Assembly (NCBI GenBank): GCA_002295925.1
Contig: DBGO01000011.1
Coordinates: 1-57,959, forward strand
Direction of reading: 5' to 3'
Source: Flavobacteriales bacterium UBA852
GTDB taxonomy: Bacteria; Bacteroidota; Bacteroidia; Flavobacteriales_E; Vicingaceae
Length of the DNA stretch: 57,959 nt
A program made the translations under genes and the position numbers. How positions within the stretch are numbered: position 1 is the stretch's first letter; each line of letters opens with the position of its first letter. A model generated the notes under the pieces. The model ran no database searches. It was given only the letters and a program-made list of their open reading frames with translations, and was not told the origin of the DNA. This document shows positions 34,332 to 42,178 of the stretch, in pieces.

Positions 34332-36634
34332 TCCGCTACAATAATTTTTGCTGTTTTTTTCTCCGAAAAATTATGATTATATCCCATTACAAAATATATG
34401 CCCGGGGATATTTTGGCTCCTTTATCATTGCGCAAATTCCAAACAAAATTATTTCCTTCGGCTCTGCCCGAGAATATTTTTTTTCCTGAAATATCAAAAA
34501 ACATCACATAGGCATCTTTTGCCATTCCGGAAACGGTAACTGTATTTTTTGCCGGATTGGGGTAAACAAGCAATTCTTCGAAATTGTTATGAATAAAATC
34601 AGGATTTGCTTTAAAACTTAAAATGCCTTGCTGTGTGGCTACAAAATAAGTTTGGTGTTTTTTATTGTAAACCACATCATTTATTTCATTATCCGTAAGC
34701 GGTGAATTTTCGGTATTAAAATGATGCAAGATGGTTTGCAAATCTTCCGACAAATGATAAATTCCGTTATTTCTGGTTCCCAACCAAAGAGTATTGTCAA
34801 CAGCAAATAAAATGGATGTAATTTCTTCGTAATTCAAAACCGGTACGGGGCTGCTCAGTGAATTTTGCCACACATATTGCGCATCAAATGCATTATCAAA
34901 TACAGGTTGAGATAAATCAAAATAGACCAATCCGGCATCGGTAGCTACCCAAATTTTGTGATCGTGGTAACTTAAATCATTTATTACATAACCGGGAATG
35001 TGTCCTAAATTTACAGCGTGCTCAATAATTCTGTAACGGTCGTCGCCGGGAAACATTGGCGTATTATTATCGTCAAAAACAACCAACTCTCCTTCTTTGG
35101 GTAAGTTCATCCATTTGTATTGATAAACCGAATCTACCAAAATATGCGCTACGGCAGTTGCAGAGGTTACTTCATTTAAATCAAGAAAAGCGTATTTTGC
35201 CCATTCATTTAAATGAGGATTGTAATAGACCAAAGGCGAATCGGTAAACGCATTGGATATCCACATATTGCCATTTTTATCCCAATCAAAACCATAAGCA
35301 CCTACCCATTGAAACTCTTTGCGACTGCTCAACAAGCTGTTGGTATCATTGAAGGTTTGTGTATGTTTTCCGTTTTTAAATTCGAGCAGTCCACTGCCCC
35401 ACGTTCCAAAATACAATAATGAATCTTTTTGCGGATGCACTTTTACCGAAACAATATCATAAACATTTGTTAGCGTTGTATCACTGTATCTGTTTATACT
35501 GCTCCAAGAATTGCCTGTAAAATCATAAGATAAAACGCCGTTACTTTGCCATTGATTAAACCAGCGCGAATCTATATTTCCCGATGCAATCCAAATTTTA
35601 TCATTGACGGATTCCATATTTTGCACCGTATTGGTTTGCGGTGCATTATGATAAACAAATTCGCCATTGTTATCGCCGTAAGCTTTGAGTAACCCTCCAT
35701 TTTCGGAAGCTATCCAATAAATTCCTTGATAATAAGTGACAGACACAGGGTCTAAACTCCTATTATCTACCGAATCAATTTGTTCAATTGCTTGAAATGT
35801 GGTATCGTAAATATCAATATAAAAATTATGCGGCAAAATCAAGCGATTATTTTCTGTAATTACATTTTTATTTTCAATGTTAGAAAATAAAATTTGCCAC
35901 GCTGTATCGGTCAGCTGTTTTTTGTATAAAACATCTTGATTATAGCCCTGACCGTTTTCATTTGCCAATAAATAATTATTAAACCTTTCAATTGATGAAA
36001 TATCTTTTCCTAAGAAAAAACTATCCGGTTGCCAAACATTGTAATCGGATAAGTTATCATATATATTTGCTTTATACAATCCTTTTTTAGTGGCAGCATA
36101 AAGAGTATCCGACGCAACACACAGATGATTTATTTCTACAGGTGTTCCACTGTCGTAAATGCGATACGTTTCTGTGATTTCGTTTTTATCAATGTTAAAA
36201 CACAATATTCCGTAATCTGATGCAATGAAAAGTCGGTTTAAAGATGTGGAATAACAGAAATCATTGATTTTTTTACTGCCCAGCACCGAGTAATCATATC
36301 TCAACAACAAATTTGCCGTTACATTTTGTTCTTTATCTATAAAATTAATCGCTCCGTTTTCAAACCCAATACATACAAATGGTTTTTGAGGCAAATATTC
36401 TAATGCAGTAACAGAAATATCGGTAAGCCCGGAAGTTTTATCGAATGAATAAACAGTATTTTGTTCATCATTATAAACCAACAAGCCCAAATCGGACGAA
36501 GCATACACATTGCCAAAAGCTGCACAAACATTATTCATTTTGTTATGATTAAAATGCGATTTCCAAACAAAATCTTGCGCTTTGCTTTGCAAAACGATAC
36601 CAATGGAAAAAAAAATATACAGCCAATGTTTCAT
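34328..36634 (-). CDS. PorZ-like beta-propeller protein with type IX secretion C-terminal domain
   Basis: The 768-residue protein begins with the signal peptide MKHWLYIFFSIGIVLQSKAQ and consists of two seven-bladed-type propellers built from two-component-regulator repeats (for example TDISVTALEYLPQ and the repeated WIAS/WVATDAGL segments). It ends with a type A sorting domain from about residue 690, including LLVYPNPAKNTVTV and SPGIYFVMGY. In Porphyromonas gingivalis PorZ belongs to the attachment complex of the type IX secretion system. The tight linkage to recO is, as I recall, frequent in the phylum and supports the call. A TAAATTTG element lies five bases before the ATG. The exact PorZ role is inferred. 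Confidence 0.85.
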   Translation of the reverse strand: MKHWLYIFFSIGIVLQSKAQDFVWKSHFNHNKMNNVCAAFGNVYASSDLGLLVYNDEQNTVYSFDKTSGLTDISVTALEYLPQKPFVCIGFENGAINFIDKEQNVTANLLLRYDYSVLGSKKINDFCYSTSLNRLFIASDYGILCFNIDKNEITETYRIYDSGTPVEINHLCVASDTLYAATKKGLYKANIYDNLSDYNVWQPDSFFLGKDISSIERFNNYLLANENGQGYNQDVLYKKQLTDTAWQILFSNIENKNVITENNRLILPHNFYIDIYDTTFQAIEQIDSVDNRSLDPVSVTYYQGIYWIASENGGLLKAYGDNNGEFVYHNAPQTNTVQNMESVNDKIWIASGNIDSRWFNQWQSNGVLSYDFTGNSWSSINRYSDTTLTNVYDIVSVKVHPQKDSLLYFGTWGSGLLEFKNGKHTQTFNDTNSLLSSRKEFQWVGAYGFDWDKNGNMWISNAFTDSPLVYYNPHLNEWAKYAFLDLNEVTSATAVAHILVDSVYQYKWMNLPKEGELVVFDDNNTPMFPGDDRYRIIEHAVNLGHIPGYVINDLSYHDHKIWVATDAGLVYFDLSQPVFDNAFDAQYVWQNSLSSPVPVLNYEEITSILFAVDNTLWLGTRNNGIYHLSEDLQTILHHFNTENSPLTDNEINDVVYNKKHQTYFVATQQGILSFKANPDFIHNNFEELLVYPNPAKNTVTVSGMAKDAYVMFFDISGKKIFSGRAEGNNFVWNLRNDKGAKISPGIYFVMGYNHNFSEKKTAKIIVAE

Positions 36635-36639
36635 TATTT

Positions 36640-36647
36640 CAAATTTA
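36640..36647 (-). promoter_or_regulatory. porZ -7 element, leaderless arrangement
   Basis: The minus strand reads TAAATTTG and ends five bases before the ATG at 36634. The expected transcription start falls on or next to the start codon. Confidence 0.5.
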
Positions 36648-36695
36648 CATAAAATATCCGGTTACCCGAGAATAACTTACTATTGGGAATATTAT

Positions 36696-36703
36696 TACTT
36701 TTG
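36696..36703 (+). promoter_or_regulatory. mnmD -7 element
   Basis: TACTTTTG matches TAnnTTTG and ends 20 bases before the TTG start at 36724. Confidence 0.55.
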
Positions 36704-36723
36704 AAATTAAATTCCGGTATTAT

Positions 36724-37395
36724 TTGAAATTAACCAAAACCATTATCACCACCTCTGACGGTTCAAAAACCATTGCTATTAAAGAATGGAACGAACACTA
36801 TCATTCTACCCACGGCGCTATTCAAGAATCAAAACACGTGTATATCGATGCCGGATTAAATGCTATAGGGAACAACATATCACCTGTGCGAATATTGGAA
36901 TTTGGCTTTGGCACAGGACTCAATGCTTTATTAACCTTTCAGCACGCTGAACAAAACAACCTGCCTGTTGAATACCACAGCATAGAAGCATTCCCTGTAG
37001 ATAAAAACTTAATTGAACAACTGGATTACCCTGAAAAGCTCGACCTACCTCGAACTGTATTCAATAAAATGCACCAAACGCCTTTTTATGAGAATATCAA
37101 ACTTACCGGGAATTTCAGTTTATACAAAATCAAGCAAAAGTTTGAGGATTTTCATCCAAAGGAAACTTATTACAATTTAGTTTATTTCGATGTTTTTGGG
37201 GCAAGGGTTCAACCCGAATTATGGCAGCCGGCAATTTTGCAAAAAGCTTATCAAGCACTGACGAAAAACGGTATTTTTGTAACTTACGCTGCCAAAGGTC
37301 AGTTAAAACGCGACTTAAAAGTATTGGGTTTTACAATAGAAACTTTGTCCGGACCACCCGGAAAGCGCGAAATGATTCGTGCAGTGAAAATTTAA
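36724..37395 (+). CDS. mnmD: tRNA 5-methylaminomethyl-2-thiouridine methyltransferase, MnmD-like
   Basis: The 223-residue protein matches the stand-alone methyltransferase part of MnmC (DUF752), which finishes mnm5s2U34 on certain tRNAs with S-adenosylmethionine. Diagnostic segments are HSTHGAIQESKHVYIDAGL, ILEFGFGTGLNALLT (SAM loop) and VYFDVFGARVQPELW, with KGQLKRDLKVLGF near the end. The start is TTG at 36724; no in-frame ATG exists upstream before a stop codon. A cysteine-cluster gene follows after four bases. The FAD domain of MnmC is absent, as usual in Bacteroidota. Confidence 0.92.
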   Translation: MKLTKTIITTSDGSKTIAIKEWNEHYHSTHGAIQESKHVYIDAGLNAIGNNISPVRILEFGFGTGLNALLTFQHAEQNNLPVEYHSIEAFPVDKNLIEQLDYPEKLDLPRTVFNKMHQTPFYENIKLTGNFSLYKIKQKFEDFHPKETYYNLVYFDVFGARVQPELWQPAILQKAYQALTKNGIFVTYAAKGQLKRDLKVLGFTIETLSGPPGKREMIRAVKI

Positions 37396-37399
37396 CAAA

Positions 37400-37894
37400 A
37401 TGAATGACGACTACAAGAAATTGATTGAATCTGCCCTTTCAAAAAAAGAAGAAAACAAGAAACTTTTAAAACAACTTCGCAAACAAAAAGACAACAAAAT
37501 AGATAATTTGTTTCACCAATTACACGAAGAAGTTTTTGATGAAATTGATTGCTTGCAATGTGCCAATTGTTGCAGCACTTCCAGCCCGATTTTTTATCAA
37601 CGCGATATAGAACGATTGGCAAAACACCTGAAAATGAAACCCGGTGCTTTTATTGAGCAATACCTTCACATTGACGAAGATAACGACTATGTTCTGAACG
37701 AAACCCCTTGCCCGTTTCTAATGCCCGATAATTATTGTATGGTTTACAACGCTCGCCCTACTGCTTGCCGCGAGTATCCGCACACCAACCGAAAGCGGAT
37801 AAAACAAATTTTTTCATTGACACTAAAAAACAGTGAAATTTGTCCGGCAGTAGCCCTTATTTTTGAAAAAATCAATCAATCATTGGATAAATGA
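37400..37894 (+). CDS. YkgJ-family cysteine cluster protein
   Basis: The 164-residue protein has a long charged helix (residues 1-45) and the YkgJ cysteine set: CLQCANCCSTSSP, ETPCPFL, DNYCMVY, TACREYPH and ICPAV. These residues are thought to bind zinc or an iron-sulfur cluster. The biochemical role of this family is poorly defined. It begins four bases after mnmD and is probably in the same transcript. Confidence 0.88.
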   Translation: MNDDYKKLIESALSKKEENKKLLKQLRKQKDNKIDNLFHQLHEEVFDEIDCLQCANCCSTSSPIFYQRDIERLAKHLKMKPGAFIEQYLHIDEDNDYVLNETPCPFLMPDNYCMVYNARPTACREYPHTNRKRIKQIFSLTLKNSEICPAVALIFEKINQSLDK

Positions 37895-38005
37895 TTTTCG
37901 TTTATATTTCCGTTTGTTTATAAAATTAAGTTCATTTAATCCCATCTTCGATAAAATATTTTGAAAATCCTTACATTTTTAAAATATATTTATTAGCATT
38001 GCAGC

Positions 38006-39064
38006 GTGAAGGATAAGCGAAAGAGTGTTTTATTTTACATGGGGCATCCCGCCCATTATCACAACGTAAAAACAGTTGCAAAAAATTTACACCAAAAAGG
38101 TTGGGAAATTATTTTTGTTGCAAGAGGCAAAGATGTTCTTTTTGACCTAATTGAAGATTTACCTTACAGCATTTATAAACTTCCCGAAAAAAAATCTTCA
38201 TCAAAATTTGCCCTTGTAAAAACCGTATTGCAACGCGAAAAAGCACTTTTTAACATTGTAAAAAAACACAAACCCGCATTAATGCTGGGAACCGATATTG
38301 CCATTACACATATTGGTAAAATTACCGGAACGCCCGCATATATTATGAACGAAGATGATGCCGAAATTGTACCTCAAATGGTTAAATACGGTTATCGTTA
38401 TGCCACAGGCATTATTGCTCCCGAATGTTGTTCGGTAAAACCCTATGAACGAAAGAAAATCAGTTACAACGGCTATCACGAACTGGCTTATTTGCATCCT
38501 AATCATTTTACACCTTCAAAAAGCATTTACACACATTTGGGCATTGATGAAAATACACCCTATTTTATTTTGCGTTTTGTGTCGCTTTCGGCGCACCACG
38601 ACAAAGGTATAAACGGTATTTCAAATGAATTTGCAAAAAAACTCATCGACAAACTTACCCCTATTGGTCGTGTATTTATTACTTCCGAGCGAAAATTAGA
38701 ACCCGAATTCGAGCCTTTTCGTATAACCATACATCCTAATGATATGCACAATGTCTTGGCATTTGCCAAAATATACATTGGCGACAGCCAAACAATGACT
38801 GCCGAAGCTGCTGTTTTGGGAACACCGGCACTACGAATGAACGATTTTGTACGTAAAATAAGTTATTTGGAAGAACTGGAGCACCGTTACCAACTTACCT
38901 ACGGATACAAACCCCACCAACAAAAAGATTTGGAAAACCAATTAGACCAATGGCTGAATGACAAAAATTTACAATCTGAATGGAATGAAAGAAAAAACAA
39001 ATTACTGAAAGATAAAATTGACGTTGCTCAATTTTTAACCGGCTTTATTGAAGAACACGCGTAA
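38006..39064 (+). CDS. DUF354 protein, probable glycosyltransferase-like enzyme
   Basis: The 352-residue protein begins at GTG 38006. The start VLFYMGHPAHYHNVKTVAKNL matches DUF354, a family with a GT-B-like fold found in polysaccharide loci. Other conserved stretches are MLGTDIAITHIGK, FVSLSAHHDKG and GDSQTMTAEAAVLGTPALRM, the last resembling the nucleotide-sugar region of UDP-GlcNAc epimerases and GT-B enzymes. The reaction is unknown. It is six bases upstream of the sugar transferase gene and in the same operon, so a role in capsule or exopolysaccharide synthesis is likely. Confidence 0.87.
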   Translation: MKDKRKSVLFYMGHPAHYHNVKTVAKNLHQKGWEIIFVARGKDVLFDLIEDLPYSIYKLPEKKSSSKFALVKTVLQREKALFNIVKKHKPALMLGTDIAITHIGKITGTPAYIMNEDDAEIVPQMVKYGYRYATGIIAPECCSVKPYERKKISYNGYHELAYLHPNHFTPSKSIYTHLGIDENTPYFILRFVSLSAHHDKGINGISNEFAKKLIDKLTPIGRVFITSERKLEPEFEPFRITIHPNDMHNVLAFAKIYIGDSQTMTAEAAVLGTPALRMNDFVRKISYLEELEHRYQLTYGYKPHQQKDLENQLDQWLNDKNLQSEWNERKNKLLKDKIDVAQFLTGFIEEHA

Positions 39065-39070
39065 AAGATT

Positions 39071-40108
39071 ATGGTTAAAAAGTCACTGATAATAGAAGAA
39101 ACCAACCAAGAGGTTTTTCAATTCATTAACGAAGTTATTAATGTTAATGCCGAAGATATTGAAATCCTCAAAACCATCAATAAATTTAACATTGACCGGC
39201 TCGATAATCAAGTAAAAGCCATTGTCAACATTCACAAATTGAATGATATTGCCAAGCTAAATGAATTCTTCATTAGTGTAAACAAAAAACTTGAAAAAAA
39301 CCGTTATTTTGTTGGTGTTGTAGAAACACAAAATCAACGCAAAAAACGATTATTGAAGAAATATCCTTCGTTAATTGCGCGTCCGTATATATTAAGTGAC
39401 TTTATTTTTAAACGTGTTTTTCCAAAACTCAAAGCTACTCGTTGGTTATATTTTTTCATTACTGCCGGAAGAAATAAAATCATTTCAAAAGCCGAAACTC
39501 TGGGGCGGTTGGTGTTTTGCGGATTTGAAATAATTGAAACCCGCGACATTAACAACCTGACTTGGTTTATTGTGAAAAAAGTTGAAGAATACGAACCCAA
39601 ACCGGCGCCATCCTACGGTTTGCTTTTTAAAATGAAACGGGTAGGCAAACACGGCAAGCCCATTACCGTTTACAAGTTTAGAACCATGCATCCCTATGCC
39701 GAATATTTGCAAGAATATATGTATCGTACTTACAACTTGCAAAAGGGCGGTAAGTTTAACAATGACTTCCGTATTACACCATGGGGGCGTATAATGCGCA
39801 AATTATGGATAGACGAAATTCCAATGCTTTACAACGTCATTAAAGGCGAACTAAAATTGGTAGGTGTACGTCCTCTTAGCAAGCAATACCTCAATTTATA
39901 CGACGAACAAGTGAAAATTTCACGCCTGCAAGTAAAACCGGGAATGGTGCCTCCGTTTTATGCCGATTTACCCGAAACGCTTGATGAAATAATGCAAAGC
40001 GAACTCAATTACATTAAACAATACAAACAAAACCCCATTGAAACCGATACCAAATACTTTGTAAAAGCTTTACGCAATATTTTAATCAAAAAAGCCAGAA
40101 GTAACTAA
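39071..40108 (+). CDS. Bacterial sugar transferase of unusual architecture
   Basis: The C-terminal half (residues 187-345) is a polyprenyl-phosphate sugar-1-phosphate transferase domain with KRVGKHGKPITVYKFRTM, the acidic pair DE at 248-249 and KGELKLVGVRPLS. This type starts lipid-linked oligosaccharide synthesis. The usual N-terminal membrane helix directly before RVGKxGK is missing. Instead about 180 mostly soluble-looking residues precede it, with only weak hydrophobicity near residues 125-133 (WLYFFITAG). I recall this layout in other Bacteroidota loci, so it is a family trait rather than damage. DUF354 and wzi genes flank it. Confidence 0.88.
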   Translation: MVKKSLIIEETNQEVFQFINEVINVNAEDIEILKTINKFNIDRLDNQVKAIVNIHKLNDIAKLNEFFISVNKKLEKNRYFVGVVETQNQRKKRLLKKYPSLIARPYILSDFIFKRVFPKLKATRWLYFFITAGRNKIISKAETLGRLVFCGFEIIETRDINNLTWFIVKKVEEYEPKPAPSYGLLFKMKRVGKHGKPITVYKFRTMHPYAEYLQEYMYRTYNLQKGGKFNNDFRITPWGRIMRKLWIDEIPMLYNVIKGELKLVGVRPLSKQYLNLYDEQVKISRLQVKPGMVPPFYADLPETLDEIMQSELNYIKQYKQNPIETDTKYFVKALRNILIKKARSN

Positions 40109-40128
40109 TTTCATTATAATTTTAGTGC

Positions 40129-41742
40129 ATGAAAAAATCGTATCTCCTCATTCTATTTATTGCATTTAGTTTCATATCTCAAGCTCAGGTCGTTTTTCAA
40201 GATATTCATTCTTCTGTATATGAATTTTTAGACGAAATGGCAAATTTGGGCTATATTGAACTAAACACTGCCGTAAAACCCTACTCCCGTAAACTTATTG
40301 CAAAAAAACTGGATGCTGTTCAAAAAAATTATCGCAACGATTTAACCAAGCGACAAAAACAAGAACTTGATTTTTATTTACGTGATTTTGGAAAAGAACT
40401 TCATAAAGACAAAAATTTTAAAAGAAGAAAAGACCTGTTTTATTACCGAGATGATACATTTGCCATTACCGTCAACCCCATTTTGGGATTTGAAATACGA
40501 CAAAATACCAACGGAATGTATTGGCACCGTTGGAACGGAGCACATTTATGGGGGTATGCAGGCAAACATTTTGGCTTTAATGCCAGTTTGCGCGACAATG
40601 GTGTAAATAATGCTTTTCCATTAGAAAATCAATTAATGAATGAACCCGGAGCAAACTTTAAAATTAACCAAGGACAAACCGGAGGGCGGAGCGATTACAG
40701 CGAAATGAAAGGAGGTGTCAGTTATGGTTGGGACTGGGGCTCTGTCAGTTTAAATAAAGATAATTTTACATGGGGAAACAATTACAACGGAGCAAATATT
40801 TTTAGCGGCAGACAACCGTCATACGTGTATTTGCAATTTAAAATGAACCCAAAACCTTGGTTTGACTTTAACTATGTGCATGGCTTTTTGGTTTCCGAAG
40901 TTATAGACAGCAGCCGCACATATTACCATAATAACGGACGAAGAGAGATTTTTCATCCCAAATATATGGCTGCCAATTTGTATACTTTCACCCCTTGGAA
41001 AAAATTCAAAACATCTTTTGGAAATTCGGTTATTTACAGCGACGTTCTCAATTACGCCTATATGATACCTTTTTTCTTTTTCAAATCGGTTGACCATACC
41101 TACAATGGTGCAGGCAGTAGTAGAGTGGGACAAAACTCACAAATGTTTTTCGACATCTCATCACGAAACATCAAAAAAACACACTTGTACGCTACTCTTT
41201 TTCTCGATGAATTAAGCATCAGCAATATGTGGAAACCCGACAAACACACCAACTTATACAGTTTAAAAACAGGTATGCGATTGTCAAATGTTTTGTTTAA
41301 CAACACATCGCTTACTATTGAATACACCCGTACCAACCCTTGGACATTTACCCACGATGTTTCTACCACCACTTTCACATCAAACAATTACAATTTAGGT
41401 CATTATTTACTAGATAATTCGGAAGAAATATTTATTCAAGGACAATGGAAACCCATAAAACGATTGCATTTATCACTATCATACACACAAGCATTAAAAG
41501 GTCCTAAAATGGTTTGGAAGCTCGTACATGGCAACACCAACGTGCCCGGCTCAGTTTGGATGGAAGAAGTAACCTGGTACAACAAAACCATTATGGCTTC
41601 GGCAAGCTATGAAATTATTAACGACGGTATGATTTACTTTAAAGCCCAATATTCCGATATTCAAGGAATAAAAGAATATACACCGGAACTTTATCAAGGC
41701 AAAACGCTCACCTTTTGGGCTGGTATGTACTTTGGTTTATAG
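40129..41742 (+). CDS. Wzi-family capsule assembly outer-membrane protein
   Basis: The 537-residue protein begins with the signal peptide MKKSYLLILFIAFSFISQAQ. It carries the helical N-terminal part typical of Wzi (VYEFLDEMANLGYIELNTAVKPYSRKLIAKKL) followed by a large beta barrel rich in Tyr, Trp and Phe and ending LTFWAGMYFGL. Wzi attaches or organises capsular polysaccharide at the cell surface. It is the last gene of the DUF354-sugar transferase-Wzi operon, 20 bases after the previous gene. Confidence 0.88.
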   Translation: MKKSYLLILFIAFSFISQAQVVFQDIHSSVYEFLDEMANLGYIELNTAVKPYSRKLIAKKLDAVQKNYRNDLTKRQKQELDFYLRDFGKELHKDKNFKRRKDLFYYRDDTFAITVNPILGFEIRQNTNGMYWHRWNGAHLWGYAGKHFGFNASLRDNGVNNAFPLENQLMNEPGANFKINQGQTGGRSDYSEMKGGVSYGWDWGSVSLNKDNFTWGNNYNGANIFSGRQPSYVYLQFKMNPKPWFDFNYVHGFLVSEVIDSSRTYYHNNGRREIFHPKYMAANLYTFTPWKKFKTSFGNSVIYSDVLNYAYMIPFFFFKSVDHTYNGAGSSRVGQNSQMFFDISSRNIKKTHLYATLFLDELSISNMWKPDKHTNLYSLKTGMRLSNVLFNNTSLTIEYTRTNPWTFTHDVSTTTFTSNNYNLGHYLLDNSEEIFIQGQWKPIKRLHLSLSYTQALKGPKMVWKLVHGNTNVPGSVWMEEVTWYNKTIMASASYEIINDGMIYFKAQYSDIQGIKEYTPELYQGKTLTFWAGMYFGL

Positions 41743-41814
41743 ACCGTTAACAGCAAAATATTTTATCTCTAAAAAAATAATTGCAATTTTTTTTCGGCTA
41801 AATATTGAAAATAG

Positions 41815-41822
41815 TATATTTG
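41815..41822 (+). promoter_or_regulatory. -7 element of the tRNA-Met gene
   Basis: TATATTTG matches TAnnTTTG and ends 15 bases before the first base of the tRNA. Confidence 0.6.
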
Positions 41823-41837
41823 CCACCCGAATTTAAT

Positions 41838-41911
41838 GGCGAGGTAGCTCAGTTGGTTAGAGCGCAGGATTCATAACCCTGAGGTCACGGGTTCAACTCC
41901 CGTCCTCGCTA
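41838..41911 (+). tRNA. tRNA-Met (CAT anticodon)
   Basis: A full cloverleaf folds: acceptor GGCGAGG/CCTCGCT, D arm GCTC/GAGC, anticodon loop TTCATAA, T arm ACGGG/CCCGT with loop TTCAACT, and discriminator A. CCA is not encoded. The first base pair is G-T rather than the C-A mismatch of an initiator, so it is an elongator tRNA-Met, or possibly a tRNA-Ile2 with modified C34. Positions 31 and 39 are A and C, an unpaired position at the end of the anticodon stem. A -7 element precedes it and a terminator follows. Confidence 0.95.
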
Positions 41912-41919
41912 CTATTTTT

Positions 41920-41946
41920 AAGCTCGAATTTTTTCGGGCTTTTTTA
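41920..41946 (+). terminator. Terminator after tRNA-Met
   Basis: AAGCTCGAA pairs with TTCGGGCTT (one G-T pair) and is followed by TTTTTT, nine bases after the tRNA. Confidence 0.85.
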
Positions 41947-41978
41947 TTTCCTCTTTCCAGTATTTTTTAATTCTTTAC

Positions 41979-42031
41979 GCTGGATTCATATCCGCCTGAG
42001 GCGGACACCGGTTCAACTCCCGTCCTCGCTA
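41979..42031 (+). pseudogene. Decayed partial tRNA-Met copy with a palindrome insert
   Basis: From the anticodon arm to the discriminator this sequence copies the tRNA-Met at 41838. Examples are GGATTCATA and, further on, GGTTCAACTCCCGTCCTCGCTA. The anticodon-stem and variable-loop part is replaced by the palindrome TCCGCCTGAGGCGGA. No acceptor 5' half or D arm precedes it, so it cannot be a functional tRNA. Confidence 0.85.
41991..42005. repeat. 15-base palindrome TCCGCCTGAGGCGGA
   Basis: Seven-base arms around a central T, GC-rich against an AT-rich background, sit inside the decayed tRNA copy. Palindromes of this form are, to my knowledge, recurrent in some Bacteroidota genomes. Only one copy is in the window. 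Confidence 0.6.
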
Positions 42032-42039
42032 CTTTTTTT

Positions 42040-42066
42040 AAGCTCGAACCTTTTCGGGCTTTTTTG
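42040..42066 (+). terminator. Duplicated terminator after the tRNA remnant
   Basis: AAGCTCGAA pairs with TTCGGGCTT around the loop CCT and is followed by a T run. It is a near copy of the terminator at 41920, showing that the duplication covered tRNA and terminator together. Confidence 0.85.
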
Positions 42067-42138
42067 TTTTTCACAAAAACAGCACTTCTGCTTAACAACC
42101 TTTAACGCATACAAGCGGTTTCATTTAAGCATTTATTG

Positions 42139-42146
42139 TATTTTTG
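42139..42146 (+). promoter_or_regulatory. -7 element of the S41 protease gene
   Basis: TATTTTTG matches TAnnTTTG, 32 bases before the ATG at 42179. Confidence 0.5.
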
Positions 42147-42178
42147 TTTTCATACATCAATTATCTAATTATTTATTT

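Larger units (their letters stand above)
41743..42178. other. Intergenic region with tRNA-Met and its decayed partial copy
   Basis: This 436-base gap holds the tRNA-Met gene, its terminator, a broken second copy of the 3' half of the tRNA with its own terminator, and the promoter of the protease gene. No protein gene is seen. Confidence 0.8.
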
